Positions 1-9,640 of a stretch of 64,000 nucleotides of DNA are shown piece after piece. Within the stretch, counting starts at the first letter, position 1; every line of letters starts with the position of its first letter. The translations under genes and the position numbers were made by a program. The notes beneath the pieces were generated by a model, which saw only the letters and a list, made by a program, of their open reading frames with translations, was not told the DNA's origin and did not search any database. This stretch comes from Idiomarina fontislapidosi (GTDB lineage: Bacteria; Pseudomonadota; Gammaproteobacteria; Enterobacterales; Alteromonadaceae), in contig NZ_QJST01000012.1 in assembly GCF_003226255.1 (NCBI RefSeq), positions 1 to 64,000 of the forward strand. Direction: 5' to 3'.

Positions 1-59
1 CGATCACTTAGCGTAAAAAGAGGGTTATGAAAAAGAACGGCTAACAGGTGATCGGATAA

Positions 60-329
60 CTCCGGAATCGCTGTTCGGAATCACCGAAATACGCAAGTGG
101 CGAGCGTTACAGCCATTTTGACGATACCGCGGCGCATAAAACCTTGCCGTTCGGCACCTTGGTGCGTGTGACCAATCTCGCCAATGGTGAGTCAGTGGTG
201 GTGAAGATCAATGACCGGGGCCCCTTTATCAAAGGACGTATTATTGATCTTTCACGTTCCGCTTTTGGCGAAATCGCTGACCTCGATGTCGGTATCATTG
301 ATGTAAAAATGCAAGTGATTACTGACTAA
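60..329 (+). pseudogene. RlpA-like double-psi beta-barrel protein, 5' end broken
   Basis: The translated frame matches the core of RlpA-type septal lytic transglycosylases/lipoproteins: a YASGERY segment, then TAAHKTLPFGT, VRVTNLANG, INDRGPF and a GRIIDLSR-type motif. RlpA proteins bind or cut denuded peptidoglycan at division septa. The frame is open only from base 60. TAA stops lie in frame at 42-44 and 57-59, and the only in-frame start codon is a TTG at 144, inside the conserved domain. An ATG at 27 with a lysine-rich beginning is in the same frame but stops after five codons. The signal peptide and lipobox are therefore missing or frameshifted. I read it as a decayed gene, though a sequencing error near the window edge is possible. 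Confidence 0.55.
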
Positions 330-1076
330 CTAAAGCACATGCCATGGCTCTGCGCGCAAAACGTCGCGGAGCTCTTCCTCGTAGCTCGGTTTAAGATGTG
401 TTATCCAGACGCTATGTGGCGGCTTTTCGAGTTGCTCTAATAGGCGGCTGACTAATGACGGCGTCATGTGCTGGGTTTTGATTGCCACTTCTTCGAGCCT
501 GTCAGGGAACGAACATTCCACCATCAGTGTGCTAATGGGGGGTAATTCGTTGAGCTTTGAGACAAGGGCGTCGGTCACGATGCAGTCGGCACAAAACACA
601 AAATGTGAGTGAGCACTGACTTTGGGTTGTTGCACTGCGTACCCAATGGTGGGTATGGCGTGTGGCACTTCGAACGCGGTGAGCGTCATGCCTTGATGCT
701 CAATGACCTGGCCTGGCTTAATCTCCACTAACTCGAGCATGGACGTGCCATTATCTTGCACCTGAGTAAAGTCGGGCCAAATATCATTATTAAAAATATG
801 CTGTTTAAGGCGCTCTAAGCTGTGGGCGAGACCATACACTTTAAGCGGTAAACGACTTTGGTCAAACAGGTTACTGACGAAGGTGGGTAGCGCCGCTATA
901 TGATCCATGTGGGCATGGGTCAAAAAGATATGGCGGATGGCTTTCATTTCGCTGAGTTGTAGCGACGATAAGCCGGTTCCGGCATCAATGAGCGTTTCAC
1001 CGTTTAATTGAATGCAGGTCGACCCTTTTTGCGGGTTACCACTGAGTCCACCACTACTTCCGAGCACTCGAAACAT
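330..1076 (-). CDS. Metallo-beta-lactamase-fold 3',5'-cyclic-nucleotide phosphodiesterase-like protein
   Basis: Small cytosolic MBL-fold hydrolase of about 248 residues. The metal-binding signature HAHMDHI is near residue 62, followed by further conserved histidines (VPHAIPTIGY, ITHLKPS). An N-terminal LGSSGGLSGN stretch and LIDAGTGL precede it, as in proteins annotated as bacterial class II-like cAMP phosphodiesterases. I expect hydrolysis of a cyclic nucleotide, but other phosphodiester or thioester substrates are possible. A GTG nine codons upstream (1103) is in frame. I prefer the ATG at 1076 because an AGGTG lies just before it and the conserved fold begins there. It ends right beside the RlpA-like remnant, convergently. 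Confidence 0.75.
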   Translation of the reverse strand: MFRVLGSSGGLSGNPQKGSTCIQLNGETLIDAGTGLSSLQLSEMKAIRHIFLTHAHMDHIAALPTFVSNLFDQSRLPLKVYGLAHSLERLKQHIFNNDIWPDFTQVQDNGTSMLELVEIKPGQVIEHQGMTLTAFEVPHAIPTIGYAVQQPKVSAHSHFVFCADCIVTDALVSKLNELPPISTLMVECSFPDRLEEVAIKTQHMTPSLVSRLLEQLEKPPHSVWITHLKPSYEEELRDVLRAEPWHVL

Positions 1077-1190
1077 TGCACACCTGTTATAAAAAGAGGA
1101 CACTTATCGTTACAACTATAGTATCGATTTAATTGTCAGTTCGAAATAGGATTCGCTAGGATTATTCCAGACAACTCGAAGGAGAATGAG

Positions 1191-1514
1191 ATGATAAAAA
1201 CAACAACCGCAACCATCCAAGGTCATGAAGTTGAAAAGTATCTCGATATTGTGGTGGGTGAGGCGATCTTAGGCGCCAACGTATTCAAAGATATCTTTGG
1301 TGCGGTGCGCGATATTGTGGGTGGCCGTGCGGGAGCCTACGAGCGTGAGATGACTCGGGCGCGCGAAATTGCGTTTGCAGAGGTCGAAGAAAAAGCCAAG
1401 TTATTAGGTGCTGATGCGGTGATTGGCATTGATATCGACTATGAAGTGGTTGGTCAAAAAGGTGCTATGATGATGGTCAGCGTCAGCGGTACCGCCGTTA
1501 AACTTAAAAAATAA
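1191..1514 (+). CDS. YbjQ-family (UPF0145) heavy-metal-binding-domain protein
   Basis: Protein of 107 residues typical in length and sequence of the YbjQ/UPF0145 family. It has a glycine-rich central segment ([24 protein letters not shown]), followed by the amphipathic helix and the [14 protein letters not shown] motif near residue 80. These proteins form pentameric rings, and their biochemical role is not established despite the heavy-metal domain name. The start has a good AAGGAG ribosome site eight bases upstream. It opens a run of five closely spaced genes that includes the copper ATPase, so a link to metal handling is possible but only by association. Confidence 0.85.
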   Translation: MIKTTTATIQGHEVEKYLDIVVGEAILGANVFKDIFGAVRDIVGGRAGAYEREMTRAREIAFAEVEEKAKLLGADAVIGIDIDYEVVGQKGAMMMVSVSGTAVKLKK

Positions 1515-1523
1515 GGAGCAACA

Positions 1524-2159
1524 GTGCAGACATCAACACCCGATCACACTTCCGCAAAACAAGCGATGATGCCACAACTTGTGGTGGTATCGATTTTTTG
1601 GCTGGGTTTACTGTTGGTGGCAAGCTGGGTTAAGCCCGATTACAGCCATATGAGCCAGTACATCAGCGAAATTAATGCCACCGGCACAACGGCAGCCGGT
1701 GTTCTAGGCTGGGTGGGCTTTGTACCCTTTGCGATTGTGGTGTTAAGTTTCTTGGTGTCTGCGCGTAGCCGAGTACGTGTTGAGGGTATCAGTGCACTCG
1801 GCTACGCATTACTGTTCTTTTACCCCTTTGCTTATTTGGGCGCAGCGCTTGCGCCTTGCGATGCGGGTTGTCCGATTGACGGTTCGGCATCGCAGACGAT
1901 TCACAATTGGATCGGTATTCTAAGTTACTTGGGCTTTGCCGCCGGTACGTTGTTGCTCGCCTTTACTCCTCGCGCGCATTGGGTGTTGCGAATTGTCTTT
2001 GTGTTATTGGCGATCATTATCGGGTTAGGCTTTTTCATCATGCCAACCGAAAACCTCGAACCCGTTCGCGGCGCAATTCAACGGTACCTCGAAATTGCCC
2101 AGTTAGCTGTATTCTGGCTCCTACTTGGAATCACCCGTAAACACTCCTCAAACGAATAG
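1524..2159 (+). CDS. DUF998-family integral membrane protein
   Basis: Protein of 211 residues with about six hydrophobic segments, a conserved SQYISEINATG-type motif after the first membrane helix, and an LAPCDAGCPIDG loop in the middle. This pattern is typical of the DUF998 family, whose function is unknown. Translation starts at GTG 1524 with AAGGAG seven bases before it. It lies nine bases after the YbjQ-like gene and eight bases before copA, so co-transcription is likely. The two cysteines in the loop could suggest metal or redox chemistry, but this is speculation. Confidence 0.75.
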   Translation: MQTSTPDHTSAKQAMMPQLVVVSIFWLGLLLVASWVKPDYSHMSQYISEINATGTTAAGVLGWVGFVPFAIVVLSFLVSARSRVRVEGISALGYALLFFYPFAYLGAALAPCDAGCPIDGSASQTIHNWIGILSYLGFAAGTLLLAFTPRAHWVLRIVFVLLAIIIGLGFFIMPTENLEPVRGAIQRYLEIAQLAVFWLLLGITRKHSSNE

Positions 2160-2167
2160 AGGGCAGT

Positions 2168-4408
2168 ATGGCACGCACACAAATACGTTTATCGGTCGAA
2201 GGAATGAACTGCGGCTCCTGTGCGAGTCGCGTTGATAAAGCGTTAAATAGTGTCAAAGGTATTGAGGATGTCAGTGTTAACTTAGCGTCTGATGCCGCAG
2301 AAATGACGTTGGTTTCGGCCTCGCAAGAGGATGCGATTCAGGCAATTCGAGATGCGGGTTATGATGCTCATGCGATTGTCGATCGTGAAGCCGAAATGGC
2401 GCGACAAGAGCAGCAGAAGGCGAGTGAGTTCAAGGAATTAAAGCGCGATCTGATTATCGCCGTGCTACTGACCCTGCCTGTGTTTGTCCTCGCGATGGGC
2501 AGTCATTTGATTCCAGTATTTGGCGAGTGGATTGATTCCACGCTTGGCCAATCGACTCATTTCTGGATACAAATGGTGTTGACTACCCTAGTGTTGGCAT
2601 GGCCGGGGCGTCGCTTTTATCAATTAGGTATACCCGCGCTATGGCGACGTGCCCCTGATATGAACTCATTGGTTGTGTTGGGCGCGACAGCCGCTTGGGG
2701 GTATTCAGTGGTTGCTACGCTAGCGCCACAATGGCTGCCAGCACACGCGGTCAACGTTTACTTTGAAGCCTCCGCGGTCATCGTCACACTGATTTTAGCC
2801 GGGCGATTTTTAGAGGCTCGGGCGAAAAGCCACACCTCCGACGCGATCAAGCGTTTATTGAACTTACAAAGCAAAACCGCACGTCGTGTGCGTGACGACG
2901 ACAGTAGCGAGACTGTCGATATCAAATCACTGAGCAAAGGCGATATGATCGAAGTGCGTCCAGGCGAACAGGTACCTGTCGACGGCACAGTCGTCAACGG
3001 CGCCAGCTATGTTAATGAATCGATGATTACCGGTGAGGCCGATCCGGTCGCGAAAGAAACGGGCGATAAGGTCGTTGGCGGCACCATTAATCAACAGGGT
3101 AGTTTCCGCTTTAAAGCTACCGCGATAGGTGAAACCACGGTGCTGGCGCAAATTATCCGCATGGTTGAACAAGCGCAAGGCGCCAAGTTACCTATCCAAG
3201 ATACCGTTAACCGAATTACGCTGTGGTTTGTTCCTGCGGTTATGGCGGCAGCGGCACTCACTTTTTTGGTGTGGTTTTTTGCTAAAGGCGACAATGCGCT
3301 CACGTTTGCCTTAATTAACGCAGTAGCGGTACTCATTATTGCATGCCCTTGTGCCATGGGGCTTGCGACGCCCACTTCTATTATGGTGGGCACGGGACGC
3401 GGCGCCGATGAGGGGGTATTATTTAGGCAAGGCAGCGCATTACAGCAAATCGAAAACGCGCGTATTGTGGTGTTTGATAAAACCGGTACCTTGACTTCAG
3501 GTCACCCAGAGGTAGTGAGTTGGGAGACAACGCAAGCAGATCATGATGCGTTAACGCTCGCGGCGAGTCTTGAGCAACGTTCAGAGCATCCAACCGCTCA
3601 GGCGCTGGTTAATTATGCTGAAGCTAAAAGCAAGCAGCTGACCCAACCCGATAATTTTAATGCCTTAGCGGGGCTTGGTGTTGAGGGCAAGGTTGATGGC
3701 CGTACGTTATTGGTTGGCTCGCGTACCTTAATGGATGAGCAGTCTATTGCGGTCGACAGCGCTCAGCAGCATACTCAAACTATCGAGCGCAACGGGCAAA
3801 CCCCACTCTATGTGGCGATTGATGGTCAGCTAGCTGCTGTGTTTTCGGTTGCGGATCCGATTCGACCGTCAGCAAAGGCATTAATTAACTATTTGGGTGA
3901 GCACAACATACACACCGCTATGGTGACTGGTGATGCCGAAGCGACCGCACAAAAAGTTGCAAAAGAGCTCGGTATCCGTGAAGTGGTGGCTGGGGTTAAA
4001 CCCGATGGTAAAGTGGACGCGGTTAAAAAACTGCAAGCACAGTATGGTACGTTAATTTTTGTCGGCGATGGTATTAATGATGCGCCCGCTTTGGCTGCTG
4101 CCGATATCGGGATCGCTGTCGGCACGGGCACCGATGTGGCGATTGAAAGTGCCGATGTGGTGATGATGTCAGATGATTTGAATGGCGTGCGTAATGCGTT
4201 TGGGTTGTCACGTCAGACAATGCGGAATATTCGCCAGAACCTATTTTGGGCATTTGCTTATAACACCGCACTGATTCCGGTGGCGGCGGGTTTACTCTAC
4301 CCATTTTGGGGCATTACCTTGTCACCTATGTTAGCTGCTGGCGCGATGGCGCTTTCAAGTGTGTTTGTCATTTCTAATGCGTTACGTCTTAAACGTATTT
4401 CTTTGTAA
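2168..4408 (+). CDS. copA: Copper-exporting P1B-type ATPase CopA
   Basis: Full-length heavy-metal P-type ATPase (746 residues) that pumps Cu(I) out of the cytoplasm. One N-terminal heavy-metal-associated domain carries GMNCGSC (C15, C18). The membrane metal site is CPC within IIACPCAMGLATP (about residue 393). The phosphorylated aspartate is in DKTGTLTSG (about 436), the nucleotide-domain motif is SEHPTAQA, and the hinge is GDGINDAPALAAADIG. Eight membrane helices are expected. E. coli CopA has two metal-binding domains and this one has a single domain, as in many bacteria. No CueR-type regulator gene is adjacent. It is nine bases upstream of murI. Confidence 0.95.
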   Translation: MARTQIRLSVEGMNCGSCASRVDKALNSVKGIEDVSVNLASDAAEMTLVSASQEDAIQAIRDAGYDAHAIVDREAEMARQEQQKASEFKELKRDLIIAVLLTLPVFVLAMGSHLIPVFGEWIDSTLGQSTHFWIQMVLTTLVLAWPGRRFYQLGIPALWRRAPDMNSLVVLGATAAWGYSVVATLAPQWLPAHAVNVYFEASAVIVTLILAGRFLEARAKSHTSDAIKRLLNLQSKTARRVRDDDSSETVDIKSLSKGDMIEVRPGEQVPVDGTVVNGASYVNESMITGEADPVAKETGDKVVGGTINQQGSFRFKATAIGETTVLAQIIRMVEQAQGAKLPIQDTVNRITLWFVPAVMAAAALTFLVWFFAKGDNALTFALINAVAVLIIACPCAMGLATPTSIMVGTGRGADEGVLFRQGSALQQIENARIVVFDKTGTLTSGHPEVVSWETTQADHDALTLAASLEQRSEHPTAQALVNYAEAKSKQLTQPDNFNALAGLGVEGKVDGRTLLVGSRTLMDEQSIAVDSAQQHTQTIERNGQTPLYVAIDGQLAAVFSVADPIRPSAKALINYLGEHNIHTAMVTGDAEATAQKVAKELGIREVVAGVKPDGKVDAVKKLQAQYGTLIFVGDGINDAPALAAADIGIAVGTGTDVAIESADVVMMSDDLNGVRNAFGLSRQTMRNIRQNLFWAFAYNTALIPVAAGLLYPFWGITLSPMLAAGAMALSSVFVISNALRLKRISL

Positions 4409-4417
4409 GGAACCTCA

Positions 4418-5164
4418 GTGAAGTTAGGAGTTTTTGATAGCGGCGTAGGGGGGCTCACCGTTGCCCGCTCATTGCAGCGCAGTCGTTACTTTTCCGAGTT
4501 GTTATATTTCGGGGATACGGCACGCGTGCCGTATGGTAGCAAAGACAGTAACACAGTGACTCGATACGCACTTGAGGCGGTTGAGTTTTTCAATGGTACT
4601 GATGTGGACGCTTTGGTTGTTGCGTGTAACACCGTGAGTGTGGTGGCGCTGGAAACCATGCAGAAGTTTTCTAATAAGCCGGTCTATGGCGTGTTAGAGC
4701 CTGGTGTAATGGCACTTGAGCAAGCGACTGAAGTTAACCACGACAGCCATGTACTGGTGATAGCAACACGCTCGACGATTCAATCGGGTGAATACCAGCG
4801 GCGTATAAAGCAGCTTGGTTTTGAGCATGCCACGGCGATGGCGACGCCTTTGTTTGTGCCGATTGTCGAGGAGGAACTTTACGACGGCGCGATTTTACAT
4901 GCCACCTTTGAGCATTACTTTAGCGCGCTAGAGCGGCCAGACGTTGTGCTGTTAGGATGTACTCACTTTCCACTGATTAGCGATGCGATCAGTGAATATT
5001 TTAGTGGCGCAAAAACGATCCATTCGGGCGAAGCAATGGTACAGTGGTTAAGTCAGCATTTAGATCTAAAGCGTCAGTTTGAGCAAACACCGATAACCAT
5101 TCACGCCTCTGAAAATGTCGATGCGGTAAGACGCGTCGCGAAACGGTGGCAATTGAGTTTATAA
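4418..5164 (+). CDS. murI: Glutamate racemase
   Basis: Cytosolic enzyme that interconverts L- and D-glutamate to supply D-Glu for peptidoglycan. The N-terminus FDSGVGGLTV is the family signature. The two catalytic cysteines are visible in VACNTVS (about residue 70) and LLGCTHFP (about residue 181). The 248-residue length is typical. It starts at GTG 4418, nine bases after copA, with an AAGGA site. Its position between a copper pump and a MAPEG gene does not suggest a shared pathway and probably reflects a dense transcription unit. Confidence 0.95.
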   Translation: MKLGVFDSGVGGLTVARSLQRSRYFSELLYFGDTARVPYGSKDSNTVTRYALEAVEFFNGTDVDALVVACNTVSVVALETMQKFSNKPVYGVLEPGVMALEQATEVNHDSHVLVIATRSTIQSGEYQRRIKQLGFEHATAMATPLFVPIVEEELYDGAILHATFEHYFSALERPDVVLLGCTHFPLISDAISEYFSGAKTIHSGEAMVQWLSQHLDLKRQFEQTPITIHASENVDAVRRVAKRWQLSL

Positions 5165-5173
5165 GGACACGTC

Positions 5174-5602
5174 ATGTTTGAAGCATATGGTGTAACATTT
5201 TTTGCAATCGCGGTTATTTTAGCAACGGTACTGGTTCAGTGGTTGATAGCCAGCGGTCAAAAAGCAAAAGAGCAAGGGGCAATACCCGGCACGCCACCGC
5301 AGCAGCAGGGACACGAAAGTTTTATCTTTAGAGCATGGCGCACACACCAAAATAGTGTAGAGAACCTGAGTGTCATGCTGGGAACGGTGTTTCTAGCCGT
5401 TATAAGCGGTGTAAGCCCGTTTTGGACTGCGCTTTTGACGGGATTATTTGCCCTAGCGCGTATTCTGCACATGATTCTCTATTACGTGATCGCCACGAAC
5501 AAGAACCCAAGCCCACGTAGCTATTTTTTTATGCTAGGTTGGCTTGCCAACGTCGCTTTATTGTTATTGACTGTGGGTCACTTAATCGGAAGCTATCTTT
5601 AA
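5174..5602 (+). CDS. MAPEG-family membrane protein
   Basis: Protein of 142 residues with four hydrophobic helices and the FRAWRTHQNSVENL motif (about residues 53-66), followed by ARILHMILYY. These are the signatures of the MAPEG superfamily (membrane-associated proteins in eicosanoid and glutathione metabolism). Bacterial members are trimeric inner-membrane proteins and some have glutathione transferase or peroxidase activity. The specific substrate here is unknown. It is the last gene of the plus-strand run, and its stop overlaps the end of the convergent gene by four bases. Confidence 0.85.
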   Translation: MFEAYGVTFFAIAVILATVLVQWLIASGQKAKEQGAIPGTPPQQQGHESFIFRAWRTHQNSVENLSVMLGTVFLAVISGVSPFWTALLTGLFALARILHMILYYVIATNKNPSPRSYFFMLGWLANVALLLLTVGHLIGSYL

Positions 5603-6006
5603 AGGGGCTTTCTATCAGGGCTGACAAACGTACGTCGGGCGGTCGCAGAGTTGAGCGTTTCGAGATTATAGTGCTGGCTTAAAATTCCGGCTAAATCATC
5701 AACTAAATCGCTATTGTGCTGTTTGAACTCGGCAAAGTCAGTGATCGGCTGTTCATTTAGACGTTGGCTCATAATACGCAGCGTTGCCACCGTTACGGTA
5801 TGGTGGTAACGCTCGTTGAGTGCCATGATGTGTTGATTAGCGCGTAGCGTGGTGACCACTTCGGCGAGAGCAATAGGCCACGGTGCTCGCTTGAGGTGTA
5901 TCCAAGCAAGTCTCAAATGCCAATTGTGATCAGTATCGCCTCTGCTAAACAGGCCCTGCTCGATGGACTCTAAAAAGCCATCGTCTGATAGTGAGCGGTT
6001 ATCCAT
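5599..6006 (-). CDS. Hypothetical protein of 135 residues
   Basis: Soluble protein without signal peptide or membrane segment. A motif of the form HxxHLRLAWIHLKR (about residues 27-39) and the later YHHTVTVATLRI recall a widespread uncharacterised proteobacterial family that has H-x-x-H-L-R-x-A-W and a YHxT motif. Several conserved histidines could bind metal, but no function is known to me. The ATG at 6006 has AAGAG just upstream. The 3' end overlaps the MAPEG gene by four bases. Confidence 0.6.
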   Translation of the reverse strand: MDNRSLSDDGFLESIEQGLFSRGDTDHNWHLRLAWIHLKRAPWPIALAEVVTTLRANQHIMALNERYHHTVTVATLRIMSQRLNEQPITDFAEFKQHNSDLVDDLAGILSQHYNLETLNSATARRTFVSPDRKPL

Positions 6007-6204
6007 AACTCTTGCTTTCTAAAAAATTTAATCTATTGTGCCTCAATTACTCGTATACTGTCGATTTAGTTCACCCTTTTTGCAAGTCCATTAACCGCAT
6101 CTGGTCAGTCCTGTTTTTAGAGTGTGTGCTTCGTTCAACCTAACCTGTTGATTTTCTGCTATCATCTCGGCAGTCAATTTATCTTGGTTTAGGAGTCCGA
6201 GCGC

Positions 6205-7896
6205 ATGTCTGACGAACAAAAACGTCCTTTGTATATTCCCTATGCGGGACCATCGTTGTTAGAAACACCGTTGCTGAATAAAGGCAGCGCGTTTAGTAAA
6301 GAAGAGCGAGCGGCATTTAACTTAACGGGCTTGTTACCGCCCCGTTATGAATCAATCGAAGAACAGGCCGAACGTGCCTATATGCAATATAAGAGCTTCG
6401 AGACTCCACTTAACAAGCACATCTATTTGCGCGCTATTCAAGATAATAATGAAACCTTGTTTTATCGTTTGCTAACGGATCATTTAGAAGAAATGATGCC
6501 GATTATTTATACCCCTACAGTGGGCGATGCGTGCGAAAAATTCTCTGACATTTACCGCAGTTCACGTGGCTTGTTTATCTCCTATTCTGAACGCGATCAG
6601 CTCGATGATATTTTGCGCAACGCGACTAAGCAGAAAGTCAAAGTGATCGTCGTCACCGACGGTGAGCGCATTCTCGGTTTAGGTGACCAAGGTATCGGTG
6701 GTATGGGCATTCCCATTGGTAAGTTGTCGCTGTACACCGCTTGTGGTGGTATCAGTCCCGCGTACACCCTGCCAGTGATGCTGGATGTCGGTACTAACAA
6801 CGAAAAATTGCTGAATGACCCGATGTACATGGGGGCTCGCCACAAGCGGATTAATCAAGAGCAATATGATGAGTTTTTGGAGAAGTTTATTAAGGCAGTG
6901 ACCCGCCGTTGGCCCGGCGTGATGCTGCAGTTTGAAGATTTCGCGCAGCCCAATGCGATGCCGTTATTACGTCGCTACCGTGATGAAGTGTGCTGTTTCA
7001 ATGATGATATTCAGGGCACCGCATCTGTCACCGTGGGCACATTGCTGGCGGCTTGTCGTCAAAAAGGCAAACAACTCAGTGAACAGAAAGTCGTCTTCGT
7101 TGGGGCAGGCTCTGCCGGCTGCGGCATCGCTGAGCAGGTGATGATTCAAATGATGGCCGAAGGACTCAGCGAAGAACAAGCGAAGAAGCAAATCTTTATG
7201 GTTGATCGCTATGGTCTTGTGGTAGATAGCATGAGCGATTTGCGTGACTTCCAACAGGCGCTAGCGCAACCTGTGGATAGTCTGGGGGATTGGCAATACA
7301 GTGGCGACTATCCATCGCTGTTAGATGTCATTCATTGTGCTGAACCCGATGTATTAATTGGGGTTTCAGGTCAGGCAGGCTTGTTTACCGAACAAGTCAT
7401 TACCACCATGGCACGGTACGTGGATCAACCGATTATTTTCCCGCTATCGAACCCGTCGAAGCATGTCGAGGCGCACCCCCATGATGTGATTAAATGGACA
7501 CAAGGTAAGGCGATTGTCGCCACCGGTAGCCCATTTGGTGAAGTCGAGTGGGAAGGCACCACGTATCCGATAGCGCAATGTAATAACAGCTATATCTTTC
7601 CGGGCATCGGTTTAGGTGTTATCGCGGTGAAGGCGACACGTGTCAGTGATGAGATGTTCCGAGTGGCCAGTAAGACGCTGGCGAAAGCCTCGCCGAGCGC
7701 CAACGGTAAGAATAAGAACTTATTACCCGGTTTTACCGAGCTGGCTCAATTGAGTAAAGACATTGCCTTTGCGGTTGCGAAAGTGGCACAAGAAGAGGGC
7801 GTTGCGCTTGAAATCGACGATGAGGTACTCAAGCAACGTATTGAGAAAAACTTCTGGTCACCTGAGTACCGTCGTTACAAGCGCGTCAGCATTTAA
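6205..7896 (+). CDS. maeA: NAD-dependent malic enzyme (oxaloacetate-decarboxylating)
   Basis: Oxidatively decarboxylates malate to pyruvate with NAD+. The 563-residue length and sequence match the E. coli MaeA (SfcA) type. Visible signatures are the catalytic tyrosine in [10 protein letters not shown], the [18 protein letters not shown] segment with the catalytic lysine, the metal-binding region [11 protein letters not shown], and the NAD-binding [15 protein letters not shown]. The ribosome site TAGGAG precedes ATG 6205. With the glyoxylate-shunt genes in the same window it fits growth on acetate or other C2/C4 substrates. Its stop overlaps the convergent PLP-enzyme gene by four bases. Confidence 0.95.
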   Translation: MSDEQKRPLYIPYAGPSLLETPLLNKGSAFSKEERAAFNLTGLLPPRYESIEEQAERAYMQYKSFETPLNKHIYLRAIQDNNETLFYRLLTDHLEEMMPIIYTPTVGDACEKFSDIYRSSRGLFISYSERDQLDDILRNATKQKVKVIVVTDGERILGLGDQGIGGMGIPIGKLSLYTACGGISPAYTLPVMLDVGTNNEKLLNDPMYMGARHKRINQEQYDEFLEKFIKAVTRRWPGVMLQFEDFAQPNAMPLLRRYRDEVCCFNDDIQGTASVTVGTLLAACRQKGKQLSEQKVVFVGAGSAGCGIAEQVMIQMMAEGLSEEQAKKQIFMVDRYGLVVDSMSDLRDFQQALAQPVDSLGDWQYSGDYPSLLDVIHCAEPDVLIGVSGQAGLFTEQVITTMARYVDQPIIFPLSNPSKHVEAHPHDVIKWTQGKAIVATGSPFGEVEWEGTTYPIAQCNNSYIFPGIGLGVIAVKATRVSDEMFRVASKTLAKASPSANGKNKNLLPGFTELAQLSKDIAFAVAKVAQEEGVALEIDDEVLKQRIEKNFWSPEYRRYKRVSI

Positions 7897-9044
7897 GCTG
7901 ACGCCTCGATGGCATGAACTAAATCGGCGAGTAAATCTTCTTTCCGCTCAATGCCGACAGACAATCTTAGTAAGTCGTTGGGTACAGGCGTGCCCGACCC
8001 TTCAATACTGGCACGATGCTCAATGAGGCTCTCGACGCCGCCAAGCGAGGTGGCGCGGTGCCATAACCGTGTTTTGGCAGCAGTGCCGACCGCTTGGTGC
8101 TCGCCTCCGACTAATCGAATCGATAGCATGCCACCAAAGCCGCCTTGCATTTGCTTACGGGCGACTGCATAACCAGTAAAAGACGGCAACCCTGGGTAGA
8201 GCACTTCGCAAACCATGGGGTGTTGCTCCAATTGCTCAGCAAGAAACATTGCCGAGTCACAGCTTTCGCGCACACGCAGATATAAAGTACGCATCCCTCG
8301 TAATAGCTGAGCTGCATCCATCGGTGACGGTACTGCGCCGCCTTGTGCACGTATTGCCAAAATACGCTGCCAGAAATCATCTTTTTCTCGCGTGGCGAGT
8401 GCGCCGGCGATAACATCAGAGTGGCCGTTCAGATACTTAGTCGCAGAATGCATAACGATATCAGCGCCCAATTCGAGTGGACGTGTTAGTATCGGTGTGG
8501 CTACGGTTGAATCGACAGCTACTCGCGCGCCATGTTGCGTAGCAATATCGGCAATGGCGCGAATGTCACTCACGGTCCACATCGGGTTGCCGGGCGTTTC
8601 GAGCCAAATCAGTTTGGGTTGGAGCTGCATGACTTTATTTTCGACTTTATCGAGTTGCGTCATATCGACAAAGTGAACGTTAAGCCCGGCATCGGTTGCC
8701 AAACCCTTTAACCAATTACGTAATGCCCAGTACATGATGTCTGGCGCCAATACCGTGTCGCCGGGCTTCAGTGCTTGAAATACAGCGGTCGCGGCCGCCA
8801 TGCCGGAGGCAAATAATTTTGCATCCGCGGCATGTTCGAGTTGAGCAATGAGTTTTTCCGGTGCGTCGTAGGTTGGATTATCGGCGCGAGAATAGACTCT
8901 TCCGCTACGATATTGATTATCCTCATCTCTTTGGTAAGTGGTTGATGTAAAAATACCGGGGATGATCGGCTTGAATGGCGTTGTTAAGTTATCCCCGCCT
9001 TGAGCGAGGGATGTTTGGAAGCTGTCGTTGATCTTTTTTGTCAT
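7893..9044 (-). CDS. Cys/Met-metabolism PLP enzyme (cystathionine beta-lyase or gamma-synthase type)
   Basis: Fold-type I pyridoxal-phosphate enzyme of 383 residues. The cofactor lysine is K203 in [12 protein letters not shown], and the [10 protein letters not shown] loop and YSRADNPT arginine/tyrosine motif bind the phosphate. The family includes cystathionine gamma-synthase (MetB), beta-lyase (MetC) and gamma-lyase, which cannot be separated reliably by eye. The [17 protein letters not shown] beginning and VPSPMDA segment make a transsulfuration lyase/synthase likely. It is transcribed divergently from the azurin gene. No MetJ-type box was recognised in the 82-base gap. Confidence 0.85.
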   Translation of the reverse strand: MTKKINDSFQTSLAQGGDNLTTPFKPIIPGIFTSTTYQRDEDNQYRSGRVYSRADNPTYDAPEKLIAQLEHAADAKLFASGMAAATAVFQALKPGDTVLAPDIMYWALRNWLKGLATDAGLNVHFVDMTQLDKVENKVMQLQPKLIWLETPGNPMWTVSDIRAIADIATQHGARVAVDSTVATPILTRPLELGADIVMHSATKYLNGHSDVIAGALATREKDDFWQRILAIRAQGGAVPSPMDAAQLLRGMRTLYLRVRESCDSAMFLAEQLEQHPMVCEVLYPGLPSFTGYAVARKQMQGGFGGMLSIRLVGGEHQAVGTAAKTRLWHRATSLGGVESLIEHRASIEGSGTPVPNDLLRLSVGIERKEDLLADLVHAIEASA

Positions 9045-9126
9045 AAATTTGTTTACTCAGTAATCTAATTTAGCTCTATTGCGTATGATCTGAGTGTATT
9101 TTGGTCTCAAAATGAGAGGTAATGCA

Positions 9127-9576
9127 ATGCGTTTGTTAAAAGCTTTATTCGCGGGTTCGGTGTTGTTGGTCGCAAACTCGGCACTTGCTAACGAATGTGA
9201 ACTGACAATTACTAGTACAGATAACATGCGTTATGATAAAAGTGAACTTTCTGTTCCAGCCAGTTGTTCTGAAGTAACCCTTACTTTAGAACACTCAGGC
9301 AAAATGGGTAAGAAAGTAATGGGTCACAACTGGGTGCTGAGTAAATCTAGCGATATGCAATCAGTTGTGCAACAGGGTATGTCGGCAGGCCTCGATAACA
9401 ACTACGTGCCTGACTCGGATACAGTGATTGCTGCAACTGACGTGATCGGTGGTGGTGAATCAACGAGTGTGACATTTTCTACTGAAGGAATGAGCGCAGA
9501 TGGAGACTACATGTTCTACTGCACATTCCCAGGTCACTCGGCAATTATGAAAGGTCAGTTCAAGCTGACTCAATAA
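9127..9576 (+). CDS. azu: Azurin (periplasmic blue copper protein)
   Basis: Small electron carrier of about 149 residues with a cleavable signal peptide (charged MRLLK, hydrophobic stretch, cut after NSALA). The mature protein starts NECELTITSTDNMRYD, as in azurins. The type 1 copper ligands are visible: His in MGHNW, and Cys, His and Met in YCTFPGHSAIM. It shuttles electrons between periplasmic redox partners. I chose ATG 9127, preceded by GAGAGG, over the longer frame from 9094, because the signal peptide begins there. A strong terminator follows, so it is probably monocistronic. Confidence 0.95.
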   Translation: MRLLKALFAGSVLLVANSALANECELTITSTDNMRYDKSELSVPASCSEVTLTLEHSGKMGKKVMGHNWVLSKSSDMQSVVQQGMSAGLDNNYVPDSDTVIAATDVIGGGESTSVTFSTEGMSADGDYMFYCTFPGHSAIMKGQFKLTQ

Positions 9577-9594
9577 TCTGAATCTAAGCGAGTT

Positions 9595-9630
9595 AAAAAA
9601 CCCGCGGCTGCTCGGCACCCGCGGGTTTTT
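9595..9630 (+). terminator. Rho-independent terminator after azurin
   Basis: Inverted repeat with ACCCGCG and CGCGGGT arms (about 9600-9606 and 9620-9626) around a 13-base loop. A-rich bases lie before it and a T5 tract follows. It ends ten bases before the next gene and separates azurin from the efflux operon. Confidence 0.9.
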
Positions 9631-9640
9631 ATAGGGAATT

